From contig NZ_JAXCLE010000003.1 in NCBI RefSeq assembly GCF_037027585.1, forward strand, positions 62,001 through 126,000: 64,000 nucleotides of DNA. The letters run 5' to 3'. The notes beneath the pieces are model-generated. The model saw only the letters and a program-made list of their open reading frames with translations, ran no database searches and was not told the origin of the DNA. This document shows positions 25,430 through 33,982 of the stretch, piece by piece. Within the stretch, counting starts at the first letter, position 1, and the number at the start of each line of letters is the position of its first letter. The position numbers and the translations under genes were made by a program. The DNA comes from Solibacillus ferritrahens (GTDB taxonomy: Bacteria; Bacillota; Bacilli; Bacillales_A; Planococcaceae).

Positions 25430-25475
25430 GCACCAGTAGTAGTAAAGTCCTGAAATACTATGACTGGTGCTTTTC
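25430..25475 (+). terminator. Terminator after the peptide gene
   Basis: GCACCAGT (25430-25437) pairs with ACTGGTGC (25463-25470), the stem extends inward with two mismatches, and TTTTC follows. It would keep the peptide transcript short and apart from the sigma gene. Confidence 0.8.
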
Positions 25476-25751
25476 TTGTATATTCTGGTGCCATTTTAAT
25501 GTGTAAAAACCATTAATATGAACATCCCTTTACATAGCCTAAGGTAAAAATAGTAATTATATCCTAATATTCGTATAAAATGAATATAAAACATTTAAAA
25601 ATTATTATAATTTCATTTTTTTGGTTGTATTTTTCTTTAGAAATCCCCCTATATATAGTAAGAAGGTAAGCAAAAGTTCTATTCGGTCTTTTTTAATTAA
25701 AAACGAACGAAAGTTCATGTTTTATGACTAAAAAGATAAGGGGTATGACGA

Positions 25752-26303
25752 ATGAAGATTTTAAATCCTGATGTTGTGAATAGTAATGTATTCAAGAGAT
25801 TTATAGAGATTGAAGAACATAACAAACTGTATACTGCATATTTAGAGGATCCGACAAGTACTAATGCTGACATCTTAAATGAACAATTTAAATATTTTGA
25901 AAAACAGATAGTTCGTATCGCCTATATAAAAAAAGCAATTATATATGAATCCAGAAAATTTGATTCAAAGTTAAGAGAGCACAATAGAAAGTACGAATTG
26001 AATTTGGATTCCCCAATCAATGAAAGCCTAGCAATGGTAGACACAGTCCAAGATGAAAATTCTTTTCTCCAATTCGAAAACATTTTTGAGAATGACTTAG
26101 AGAGCTTGTTGAGTGATGAATTGTTAATCACCTTATTAAAGCGTTTAAATACTAAACAAAAACAAGTGTTGTATTATCGGTATGTAAACGAGTTAACTGA
26201 GAAGGAAATTGCGACGATTTACAATGTATCACAACAAGCTATTTCTAAGATGATTCATAGATCAATAAATATATTAAGAGAAGGGAGGGAGAGGAATGAT
26301 TGA
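25752..26303 (+). CDS. Sigma-70 family factor with region 4 only (SigO/YvrI-like)
   Basis: A 183-residue protein. Residues 132-178 are a clear sigma region 4 helix-turn-helix (LNTKQKQVLYYRYVNELTEKEIATIYNVSQQAISKMIHRSI shape). The N-terminal 125 residues are helical and charged but show no recognisable region 2. In Bacillus subtilis SigO (YvrI) likewise depends on a separate small protein, RsoA (YvrHa), for the region 2 part. Here a YvrJ gene and an RsoA-like gene follow in the same operon, which supports this reading. A purine-rich AAGATAAGGGG precedes the ATG. The regulon is unknown; the secreted repeat protein at 27279 is a candidate target. Confidence 0.72.
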   Translation: MKILNPDVVNSNVFKRFIEIEEHNKLYTAYLEDPTSTNADILNEQFKYFEKQIVRIAYIKKAIIYESRKFDSKLREHNRKYELNLDSPINESLAMVDTVQDENSFLQFENIFENDLESLLSDELLITLLKRLNTKQKQVLYYRYVNELTEKEIATIYNVSQQAISKMIHRSINILREGRERND

Positions 26304-26463
26304 GGGACAGCTGTTTCAAATATTGGGGAATTTCGGATTTCCTATTACCATTGCGATTTATTTACTAATGAGATTCGAAGGCAAAATTGATTCATTACGA
26401 AATTCGATTGACGTATTATCGAACGACCTCACTAAGGTAAACCATGAAAGGAGTAAAAAATAG
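26296..26463 (+). CDS. yvrJ: YvrJ family small membrane protein, 55 aa
   Basis: The frame begins MIEGQLFQILGNFGFPITI, continues AIYLLMRFEGKID, and ends KVNHERSKK. A short hydrophobic helix with G-F-P-I and YLLMRFE is the mark of YvrJ proteins, small membrane proteins of Bacilli. In Bacillus subtilis yvrJ lies with the oxalate decarboxylase gene in the SigO regulon. It overlaps the end of the sigma gene by eight bases, with GGGAGGGAGAGGA as ribosome site. Confidence 0.8.
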   Translation: MIEGQLFQILGNFGFPITIAIYLLMRFEGKIDSLRNSIDVLSNDLTKVNHERSKK

Positions 26464-26477
26464 GGGGGAGGTTAACT

Positions 26478-26663
26478 ATGGTCGAGCATTTTGATTCAAA
26501 TGAAATTGTTCAAGTATTAAAGAGAATTGAACCAGTCATTTCTTATTCATCACTGCAAACTAGAAGAGAAAATCGAGATGACCTTAAGCAGCACCTTTAT
26601 GAAGTTACCATTAAAACTTTAAAAAATACGGTTTTTGTACAACCAAAAGGATTGTTTAAATGA
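26478..26663 (+). CDS. RsoA-like co-sigma protein (region 2-like), 61 aa
   Basis: A 61-residue soluble protein whose middle part, TRRENRDDLKQHLYEVTIKTLKN, has the D-L-x-Q-x-L-x-x-x-x-x-K pattern of sigma region 2 helices, as in the small RsoA/YvrHa co-sigma factor that completes SigO. GGGGGGAGGTTAACT gives a strong ribosome site. It is third in the sigma-yvrJ-rsoA operon, closed by a terminator at 26679. The claim rests on motif memory and on gene order. Confidence 0.6.
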   Translation: MVEHFDSNEIVQVLKRIEPVISYSSLQTRRENRDDLKQHLYEVTIKTLKNTVFVQPKGLFK

Positions 26664-26678
26664 ATAGAATAGTTGGTG

Positions 26679-26735
26679 AGGCATTTTGATATCTAAGGAG
26701 TTCGTTGCATCTTTGGATTATTAAAATGCCTTTTT
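26679..26735 (+). terminator. Terminator of the split-sigma operon
   Basis: AGGCATTTT (26679-26687) pairs with AAAATGCCT (26723-26731), followed by TTTT; the loop is long (35 bases). Confidence 0.65.
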
Positions 26736-27278
26736 AATATGTTTACGTATTCAAAAAAACCTTATATTTCAAGGAAGTTAAAATGAATGTTACATAATAA
26801 ATAAAGTGTTTCACCAGATAAACTCAACTATTTGAGGGCTTTTTTAATTTTTATATTTTTGAATCGGTAATAATAAGCTGAAAAATGTCATTTTTGTTAA
26901 GGCAATTTTTACTGTAACGTTATATCTGTAAAATAATTTTCCTATTTAATACTATAGAGGAAATCGCATTAAATATCATAGAGAGCAAATATGAAAGCGT
27001 AATCATTTTATTAGATATAGAATGATTTAATCTGTATTTATTATTTCGTATATTGCAAAATTCGAAAAATTCGTAATGAAGGCCTCAACTCTTTTAATCA
27101 GAGTAAAACAATATTGTAATATAATTTTGGTATATTCTAAACAGGCAGTAGATGGTGCTGCCTAAAAATTTGAGTAGTTATTTTACTCAATTTGAATCAG
27201 AGGTGAAACGATAAATACCGGAAAAATGAAAAATCCATCCTATCAGTAGAAAAAATACGAATTAGGAGCGATCAAGTA
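26736..27278 (+). promoter_or_regulatory. Long AT-rich upstream region and leader of the secreted repeat protein
   Basis: No gene is seen in these 540 bases. A small hairpin with a T run (CTCAA...TTGAG near 26828-26847) may be a further terminator. Closer to the gene two hairpins stand in what would be the leader: AGGCAG...CTGCCT (27144-27164) and TTGAGTA...TACTCAA (27171-27191). TATAAT and TATATT elements lie at about 27119 and 27132. I cannot assign the promoter to a sigma factor. Confidence 0.4.
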
Positions 27279-28961
27279 ATGAATAAAAAACAAATGGACT
27301 CTAAAACAGCAAATAAAAATTTTTCTAAGAAAGTAGCGCCACTAGTGATGTCAACATCATTTATAGCTGCATCATTTTTAGCGGCTGGAGCACCTATTTC
27401 TGCATCTGAGCTTGATACAAAAGATGTAAATCCGGAAATTATTGAACACGCGAAAAATCATGGACAGAAAGTATCGGCATTCGCAAAGAGCCTGCCAGGA
27501 TCTCCTGAAAAAGGGAAGCTTGTTAGCCAGGTAGCCCAGCAGAACTCTGTCACAGCTAATGATGAACTAGAAGAAAGCGATAATATAGATGAAACAGATA
27601 ATGATAGTGTAGATGAAGGTGCAACTGAAGTGCCGGAATCACCGGTGACTGAAGATAATCCAATTGAAGAAGAGGTAGTAGAAGAACCGGAAGCACCAGA
27701 ATCAGAAGAAGATTCAACTGAAGAAGAGATAGTAGAAGAACCGGAAACACCAGTATCGGAAGAACAACCAACTGAAGAAGATGAAGTTGAAGAACCGGAA
27801 GCACCTGTATCGGAAGAAGAACCAATTGAAGAAGAGGTAGTTGAAGAGCCGGAAGCACCAGAATCAGAAGAAGATTCAATTGAAGAAGAGGTAGTTGAAG
27901 AGCCAGAAGCACCAGTATCAGAAGAAGAACCAACTGAAGAAGGTGTAGTTGAAGAGCCTGAAACACCAGTATCGGAAGAAGAACCAACTGAAGAAGGGGT
28001 AGTTGAAGAGCCTGAAATACCAGTATCGGAAGAAGATTCAACTGAAGAAGGTGTAGTTGAAGAGCCGGAAACACCGGTAACTGAAGACGACCAAACAGAA
28101 GATGGAGCTGAAGAACCGGAAACACCAGTTTCTGAAGATGATCAAACAGAAGAAGAGATAGTGGAAGAGCCGGAAACACCGGTAACTGAAGAAGAACCAA
28201 TTGAAGAAGAGGTAGCTGAAGAGCCAGAAACACCGGTATCGGAAGAAGAACCAACTGAAGAAGTAGTTGAAGAGCCGGAAACACCAGTATCGGAAGAAGA
28301 ACCGACTGAAGAAGAGGTAGTGGTAGAGCCGGAAACACCAGTATCGGAAGAAGAACCAACTGAAGAAGAGGTAGTTGAAGAACCGGAAACACCGGTAACT
28401 GAAGATGGTACAGCAGACGATGACTTTATTAATTGGTTAGATGAATCGTATCAATTTATCGACAATAGTTATCAAAGTTTAATTAACTACTATCAAATTC
28501 ATATTGAACAATATTTAAGTGACTTAGAATCGGATCAAACAAACGAAGAATCTGAAAATGTGCCAGTAATTGATGATGCAACTGATGATTCTGCAGATGC
28601 TGATGAAGCAGATACAACAGATACAACATTAGAAGAAGATGAATCTCAAGATAATGCTGTTGATAATGCAGAATTACCAACTGAGACTGATGAAAACCTG
28701 GAAAGTCCAGCTGTTGTAGAAGATGAAGAACAACCTGAACAACCTTCAACTGTAGTAACTCCTGAGCAAGAAGTTGAAGAGGTGGAGAATATCGTATCAG
28801 AACCAGTAGAAGAAACGGTACCAACTGAAACGGAAGAAATTAGTGTTGATACGGAAACAGACCAAAAGCAAGCTGAGAAAATCGCATTAAAAGATAAAGT
28901 GATTGGCTACTATCAAAACTTAGTAACATCATTCTCTAATTTTTTAAATTTCCTAAAATAA
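27279..28961 (+). CDS. Secreted acidic repeat protein, 560 aa
   Basis: A signal peptide (about residues 1-44, cut near ISASEL) is followed by a short helical part, then fourteen tandem copies of an 18-residue unit from Pro119 to residue 368, consensus PETPVSEEEPTEEEVVEE (some copies 17 residues). After this come a helical insert (FINWLDESYQFIDNSYQSL), more acidic linker, and a short amphipathic C-terminus (VIGYYQNLVTSFSNFLNFLK). There is no LPxTG or SLH motif, so it is either released or held by the hydrophobic tail. The chain is extremely acidic. Function unknown; such stalks are found in surface and calcium-binding proteins. It lies downstream of the split-sigma operon. Confidence 0.82.
   Translation: MNKKQMDSKTANKNFSKKVAPLVMSTSFIAASFLAAGAPISASELDTKDVNPEIIEHAKNHGQKVSAFAKSLPGSPEKGKLVSQVAQQNSVTANDELEESDNIDETDNDSVDEGATEVPESPVTEDNPIEEEVVEEPEAPESEEDSTEEEIVEEPETPVSEEQPTEEDEVEEPEAPVSEEEPIEEEVVEEPEAPESEEDSIEEEVVEEPEAPVSEEEPTEEGVVEEPETPVSEEEPTEEGVVEEPEIPVSEEDSTEEGVVEEPETPVTEDDQTEDGAEEPETPVSEDDQTEEEIVEEPETPVTEEEPIEEEVAEEPETPVSEEEPTEEVVEEPETPVSEEEPTEEEVVVEPETPVSEEEPTEEEVVEEPETPVTEDGTADDDFINWLDESYQFIDNSYQSLINYYQIHIEQYLSDLESDQTNEESENVPVIDDATDDSADADEADTTDTTLEEDESQDNAVDNAELPTETDENLESPAVVEDEEQPEQPSTVVTPEQEVEEVENIVSEPVEETVPTETEEISVDTETDQKQAEKIALKDKVIGYYQNLVTSFSNFLNFLK
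27633..28382 (+). repeat. Tandem 54-bp repeat inside the acidic protein gene
   Basis: Fourteen in-frame units of 51-54 bases encode the PETPVSEEEPTEEEVVEE-type repeat. The last units are the most alike, suggesting recent expansion at the 3' end. Frame is kept in every unit. Confidence 0.85.
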
Positions 28962-28995
28962 GAGGAACCTTTAATTTAACTGAATAAAAAACGCT

Positions 28996-29041
28996 AAAAA
29001 GTAGCACAGACCTTCTAAATGGTTTGTGCTACTTTTATTTT
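28996..29041 (+). terminator. Terminator of the acidic repeat protein gene
   Basis: AAGTAGCACAGACC pairs with GGTTTGTGCTACTT with one mismatch and is followed by TTATTTTTT. Confidence 0.85.
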
Positions 29042-29116
29042 TTAAAGTGGCAATCGCTATACAAAAATTAAAATTTCTAATATTCTTAAAATACTATATA
29101 TTTTGAGGTGAGGTCA

Positions 29117-30094
29117 TTGAAAGCGATACGAATCAATCAATTTGGTACAACGGAAAATTTAGTTGTCGAGCAAACCGAAATACAAGCACCATGTAAAAAT
29201 GAAGTGCGAATAAACCTGTATGCAGCGGGAGTGAATCCGAGCGATGTTTATACTTCGACAGGTACATATGCCATAAAACCAGAACTACCATACACGCCAG
29301 GGCTAGATGGTGCAGGTATTGTAGAAGAGGTTGGGGATCTCGTAACAAATGTGAAAGTTGGGGACCGAGTATTTATTGCGAGTTTACCAAATGGTGATAC
29401 AACTGGAACGATTGCAGAAAAAATTGTTTGTGAAAGCCGCTTTGTTCATTCAATTCCGGAACATATTTCGTTTGAGGAAGGGGCCGCGTTAGGTATTCCG
29501 GCTTTAACAGCATATCGAGCTATAGTGGGAAGAGCGAATGTAAAAGCTGGGCAAACCGTATTTATTCACGGGGCAAGTGGAGCGGTTGGTTTACAGGCTG
29601 TTCAAATTGCAAAAGCATTAGGCGCAAAAGTAATTGGAACAGCAAGTCGGGAATCCGGCAAACAGCTTGTAAAAGAGGCAGGAGCAGATATTGTTCTTGA
29701 TCATATTACGGAACAAACAATTCATACCGTTTTAGAACAAACGGATGGAAAAGGACCAAATGTTATTATTGAATTTTTGGCAAACGAGAATTTACAAACA
29801 GATTTGCAAATGATAGCAAAGCAAGGTGTTATTGTTGTTGTAGGAAACCGTGGGGAAATTAATATAAATCCACGTCTAATTATGCAAAAAGAGTGTGACG
29901 TTCGTGGCATGGTATTATTTAATATAACAGCAGGAGAACATCAGCAACTTATTCAGAATGTGGCAAAACTTCTTGATAATCAGCAACTTAAACCGGTAAT
30001 CGGCTATAGCTATCCTTTAGAAGAGGCTAGCATTGCATTTAATGCAGTTATAAATGGTGAGCATAACGGAAAAGTCGTTGTGCGTACACAATAG
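29117..30094 (+). CDS. Zinc-independent quinone oxidoreductase (MDR family)
   Basis: A 325-residue NADPH-dependent reductase of the zeta-crystallin/quinone oxidoreductase branch of the medium-chain dehydrogenases. The opening KAIRINQFG, the substrate-loop sequence AAGVNPSDVYTSTG, the entry motif LPYTPGLDGAGIVEEVG, and the nucleotide-binding HGASGAVGLQAVQIAKALGAKVIGT (about 147-171) are diagnostic; zinc-binding cysteines are absent. I take the TTG at 29117 as start because family members begin MKAIRI and GAGGTG lies just upstream; GTG at 29108 is possible. Monocistronic, with a terminator at 30104. Confidence 0.88.
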   Translation: MKAIRINQFGTTENLVVEQTEIQAPCKNEVRINLYAAGVNPSDVYTSTGTYAIKPELPYTPGLDGAGIVEEVGDLVTNVKVGDRVFIASLPNGDTTGTIAEKIVCESRFVHSIPEHISFEEGAALGIPALTAYRAIVGRANVKAGQTVFIHGASGAVGLQAVQIAKALGAKVIGTASRESGKQLVKEAGADIVLDHITEQTIHTVLEQTDGKGPNVIIEFLANENLQTDLQMIAKQGVIVVVGNRGEININPRLIMQKECDVRGMVLFNITAGEHQQLIQNVAKLLDNQQLKPVIGYSYPLEEASIAFNAVINGEHNGKVVVRTQ

Positions 30095-30103
30095 TAAATT
30101 TTT

Positions 30104-30134
30104 GGACTAGTAAATGCGCTAGTCCTTTTTTTTT
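30104..30134 (+). terminator. Terminator of the quinone reductase gene
   Basis: GGACTAG pairs with CTAGTCC across an eight-base loop and is followed by nine T. Confidence 0.88.
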
Positions 30135-30281
30135 ATATTAAATTTTGGAAATATTGACATTTAAGTAAGGAATTTTGAATACTTTTGCTATTATTTTGTC
30201 TGTTTAGTGCTATTTGCTAAAAAAAATAGAAAAAATTGTTATGATATACGAGTAATATATGAGAAATTAGGGAGCGTAACA

Positions 30282-32111
30282 ATGGGATTTAAAGAAGAAT
30301 TTAAGCGAGAAATGCGCAATATACAAAATGATGTAGCAAAAGAGGTTGAAAAATATTGGGTCCTCGATTTTGAAGGACATAAAATAGAGATTATTAATGA
30401 GATGATGGAGGAAGTATTGAAGGTTGATGGTGAAATTATAGCCCAAAACGTTCGGAAATCCATCTGGACACATATCTTGCCATTTTCAACATTGAAAGGG
30501 AAGTTTCAATCTAGCAGCGGGAAGACACATAAAGTATTTGTTAAAATAGGCGGATTTGTAAAACTGAATGTAACGGTTAAAGTAGACGGAAAAGAGCTTT
30601 TACATGACGCGATGAAACTACAATTTTTACCCTGGTCAAATAAGGAATTTATCGTGCCATTTATTGAACAGCAATTTCTTGCAAATCAAAAGTTAATAAC
30701 AAAAGATTTACCGGATGATGCTTTTTTATATGATGAATTTTATCCAAAACATGCACCTGGATTTGCAGATCAGCTTCATACGGAAGAAGTAACGCCTTTT
30801 TATACAAAAAAGCTGATCAAACTGTTTTTAGAACAGATGAACAATCCAACTGATCAAACTAGGAAAGCTACTTACGAAAAAATAAAAGATGAAAAAGTAA
30901 TTAGTTATTATTATGAGTTTTTAGAACAGTTTTCTGAAATCGAAAAAGTGGAAAGTCGGGTAAAGGAAGAAGCACTTTGGTTACTTGAGCATAGTGCACA
31001 TCGAGAAGTTGTGAAATTTGCGCTTATTGTTCTAGGGACAGGAAATTGCGAAGAAGTAAAGGAGCGCCTTAAAATTATCGCTCTACATGAAGAATTTACT
31101 GGGGTAGCCCTTTTTGCATTAACGAATGGGACTACTAACAGCAATGAAACGGTTTGGCATGTCGCAAAAAATGTAACGGGATGGGGTAAGTTAGAGGCGT
31201 TGAACTTTTTGGATGCATCTAATGAGGACATCCGTCAGTGGATATTACTTGAAGGATTAAAGGATACAGTTCCAGGCAATGCATCTGCTTTAATGTGTGC
31301 AAACAAAGGAAAGCTTGATATAGAGCTACATGAATCCGCCATTTCTGAAAAGATATATGAAGGTGCCGGTACAATTATTTTAGGATTATTATATGAAGGT
31401 TCTTATCAAATGATGGATGATTATGAATATGCTGGCCAAGTGATGATGCGCTACACATATCATGCAAAGACACATTGCCGCACACTTCAGCAGTTTTATA
31501 TACTAACGCAAATTCATGATTATTTACAATATGATGAAGAAACTTGGGAAGACCGATTCTCGACAAACTGGAAGCCACATGAAAAACGCGCGGTAGAAGA
31601 AAATATAGAGGGGATTGCGAAAAATCCAGAGTACCTGAAACAGGCATTCGAAATATTGGGAAATGGAGAAGGGGATGAGGATTACGCATTGGCAGTAGCA
31701 CAATACTATAATGCCGATATTACGGATATAGTGCTTCTGAAATTAAAAAGTAATCCAGAAAACTATAAGTATTATATGGCATTATTTTCTGCTGAAAATG
31801 TACAAATTATCGAACAGCTCCTCGAAATTACAAATTCACTCTGGGATTTCAATGATCTGAATGAGGATCAAAAAATGGTTGTGTTAGTGCTTTTGGAGGA
31901 ATTGGAACAGTATGACGGAGTAGGCTTACAATTTTTATTGAAAACTTTAAAAACAACAGATTACCATCTGCAATACATTACGATCCAAACACTCCAAAAC
32001 TATAATAAATCTTATTGGCAAGGTACGGAGATTGAACAGCTTGTGCAACGCTATTCAAAAGAATCCAAAGATAAGGACGTCAAAGAAATTGCGAAGCAGC
32101 TGATGGAATAA
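30282..32111 (+). CDS. Large soluble protein of unknown function with helical repeats, 609 aa
   Basis: I do not recognise this protein. Residues 1-160 contain a beta-rich part (KYWVLDFEGHKIEIIN, THKVFVKIGGFVKLNVTVKVDGKEL); residues 200-609 look all-helical, with HEAT/armadillo-like helix pairs such as VKEEALWLLEHSAHREVVKFALIVLG and HLQYITIQTLQNY. No signal or membrane helix, so it is cytosolic. I start at the ATG at 30282, with GGGAGCGTAAC upstream; an in-frame ATG at 30207 has no ribosome site. Monocistronic. A scaffold or protein-binding role is only a guess from the fold. Confidence 0.7.
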   Translation: MGFKEEFKREMRNIQNDVAKEVEKYWVLDFEGHKIEIINEMMEEVLKVDGEIIAQNVRKSIWTHILPFSTLKGKFQSSSGKTHKVFVKIGGFVKLNVTVKVDGKELLHDAMKLQFLPWSNKEFIVPFIEQQFLANQKLITKDLPDDAFLYDEFYPKHAPGFADQLHTEEVTPFYTKKLIKLFLEQMNNPTDQTRKATYEKIKDEKVISYYYEFLEQFSEIEKVESRVKEEALWLLEHSAHREVVKFALIVLGTGNCEEVKERLKIIALHEEFTGVALFALTNGTTNSNETVWHVAKNVTGWGKLEALNFLDASNEDIRQWILLEGLKDTVPGNASALMCANKGKLDIELHESAISEKIYEGAGTIILGLLYEGSYQMMDDYEYAGQVMMRYTYHAKTHCRTLQQFYILTQIHDYLQYDEETWEDRFSTNWKPHEKRAVEENIEGIAKNPEYLKQAFEILGNGEGDEDYALAVAQYYNADITDIVLLKLKSNPENYKYYMALFSAENVQIIEQLLEITNSLWDFNDLNEDQKMVVLVLLEELEQYDGVGLQFLLKTLKTTDYHLQYITIQTLQNYNKSYWQGTEIEQLVQRYSKESKDKDVKEIAKQLME

Positions 32112-32195
32112 GATTGGCAAAAAATTTCGAAGCCTAACTACTGGGCTTCGAATTTTTTATTATGTTCCTTGAGGTAAGAGAGGGTGAGTGACAAA

Positions 32196-32335
32196 ATAAG
32201 GGAAGAAATTCCCCTTATTGCCCCCAAAAAACACGATATCGGGTGTATTTCCATGGAATAAGGGGAAAATTTCCCTTTATTTTCACCCTAAACTAGTTCT
32301 CTACTGCAAATAGCGGTAAAAACTCCGCTTATTTC
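32196..32335 (+). repeat. Dispersed repeat family A, copy 2 (diverged)
   Basis: Contains three palindromic modules of the AATAAGGG-AAA-TTCCCTTATT type in the same order as copy 1 at 22938-23149, but with many changes between modules. It fills most of the space between the unknown protein and the lipoprotein gene. Confidence 0.75.
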
Positions 32336-32519
32336 AACATACCCAGAATAATCCGGAACTAATTGGATTTAATGTGCTAAAATATTTATTTACTTTGATA
32401 AATAAAGAGGGCAAGGTTAAAAATAAATTAGCAATTCTTAGTTCCTTCATTTTTTTAGCTATTTGTATGTATATTTATTCTCCTTACCCTGAAGAAGTCT
32501 ACAAAGGATGGTGCTACAT

Positions 32520-33065
32520 ATGAAAAGAATTTTATTGTTGTTTTTATTATGTCTCTCTCTATTAGGATGTTCAAATGAAGCTGAAACAAGTGAAGACATC
32601 CTATCGAGTGCAGCTGAGTTTAATCTCCAACAAGCATTTAATCTGAAAGAAGAACAAAGTGTCACGATGTTTGTTGAAGTTTATGAAAATGGTCAATTTA
32701 TTGATGATAGGGAATTTTATTTTGGCAACAATTTCAAAGGAAATGGCAGCGTACAATTTTCTATGTTTAGACCGGATAATGCGGCAGAGGTGTTTTTGAT
32801 TGGAGCTATTCAAGATAAGAATCACGCAGTATCAAAGAAAATGTTGATTGATTTGACGGAATGGGGCGTAATTTTCAAAGAGGCAGAAAATAAAGTAGTT
32901 ACTAAACAGGGACAATACCGATTGGGAATGTTTGGATCCTTGTCAGAAGAAGATTCAACAACCTATACAGAACCATTAAAACTAACTGTTGAAGAGAAAA
33001 AAGATTTTGTTGAAGCATACGAACGCTTTCCAATTGTTTATGTAGTAGTAGTCGAAGTAAATTAA
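32520..33065 (+). CDS. Lipoprotein of unknown function, 181 aa
   Basis: The start MKRILLLFLLCLSLLGC gives a lipoprotein signal with lipobox LLGC (Cys17), so the protein should be anchored outside the membrane. The mature part (about 165 residues) is beta-rich with no recognised motif; a YENGQFIDDREFYF segment and EPLKLTVEEKKDF stand out only as amphipathic strands. GGATGGTGCTACAT precedes the ATG at 32520. It is convergent with the ABC permease gene, with a shared terminator between. Confidence 0.75.
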   Translation: MKRILLLFLLCLSLLGCSNEAETSEDILSSAAEFNLQQAFNLKEEQSVTMFVEVYENGQFIDDREFYFGNNFKGNGSVQFSMFRPDNAAEVFLIGAIQDKNHAVSKKMLIDLTEWGVIFKEAENKVVTKQGQYRLGMFGSLSEEDSTTYTEPLKLTVEEKKDFVEAYERFPIVYVVVVEVN

Positions 33066-33080
33066 AAAGTATATTCAAAA

Positions 33081-33113
33081 GAGTATTGCCGGGATAGGTG
33101 CAATACTCTTTTT
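33081..33113 (+). terminator. Bidirectional terminator
   Basis: GAGTATTGC (33081-33089) pairs with GCAATACTC (33100-33108); T runs on both strands. It lies between convergent genes. Confidence 0.88.
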
Positions 33114-33115
33114 CG

Positions 33116-33982
33116 CTATTTATACTTCCTTCTAAACACTAAAGCAGACAATGTACCAAGAACAATAATCGTACTAAGTACAAATAGTAAACTCATCAAA
33201 CTCGAAAGGATGGAACCATCAATTTCATAAATAACCCCGTAATCGACTTTGTACGTTTTAGCGTAAAGTTCATAACCGGCAAATACTTTTTCAACGGATT
33301 GTGCCGTAAATACATCGCGCAGTAATACAGTTATATGGCTTACCGGGAAGAAGTGAATAGCCGATTGGACCGCAGTTGGCAATACTGCCATCGGAACGTA
33401 TATACCGCATAAAAAACCTAATAATGTTCCACTAATTGTACTCACAGTAGAAAATGCGGTTTCAGTATTAATAAATAACACGATAAATAAATTGATCATA
33501 CTGCTCATGACCACTGCTAAAATTAAAATACCGACCGCCTTTAACATTGCGATGGGAGAAAGCAATTCACCGCCGATTGAAACGATGAAAATTTCACAAC
33601 AAATAAAGCCGATAAAAGTCATGGAAAACCCAATAATAAAAGAACTGATTACATAGCTTAACTGAATTTTATAACGCGACGCAGCAGTTACTAAAAAATC
33701 TGCTGTCGTTTTTGCCTCTAAATCTTTAATATAAATCCCAAATACCCCGAGAGTTGCCGACATGGCGATTATTGATAAAAGTCCAGCGACCATCCATTCA
33801 CTGACTAATACTTCAATTTCAGGTGTAACAGGAACATATTCAGCAATGGAGTTTAATTGAAGGTTCTGCAAAAAAATGGCGTAAAGCCCAATTAAAATAA
33901 GTACCGAAAGCAAAGAGAAGAAAACGAGCAATTTATTGCGAAAGAATACCTTGTTATTTCGGCTGACTAAACTAAGTAGCAT
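33116..33982 (-). CDS. ABC-2 type transporter permease
   Basis: A 288-residue membrane protein with six hydrophobic segments and the ABC-2 layout: an N-terminal helix (LLVFFSLLSVLILIGLYAIF), a large outside loop, then helices with GTLLGFLCGIYVPMAVLPTAVQ, a typical sixth-helix region signature. It partners the ATPase at 33972-34901, overlapping it by 11 bases, and would form a two-component exporter of a lipid, drug or peptide. It is the last gene of a LytTR-DUF3021-ATPase-permease operon. Confidence 0.88.
   Translation of the reverse strand: MLLSLVSRNNKVFFRNKLLVFFSLLSVLILIGLYAIFLQNLQLNSIAEYVPVTPEIEVLVSEWMVAGLLSIIAMSATLGVFGIYIKDLEAKTTADFLVTAASRYKIQLSYVISSFIIGFSMTFIGFICCEIFIVSIGGELLSPIAMLKAVGILILAVVMSSMINLFIVLFINTETAFSTVSTISGTLLGFLCGIYVPMAVLPTAVQSAIHFFPVSHITVLLRDVFTAQSVEKVFAGYELYAKTYKVDYGVIYEIDGSILSSLMSLLFVLSTIIVLGTLSALVFRRKYK

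Noticed and set aside
27556..28392. A 278-codon open frame on the minus strand
   Set aside because: It is the reverse shadow of the 54-bp tandem repeat; its product is a Leu/Pro-rich low-complexity string and it has no ribosome site.
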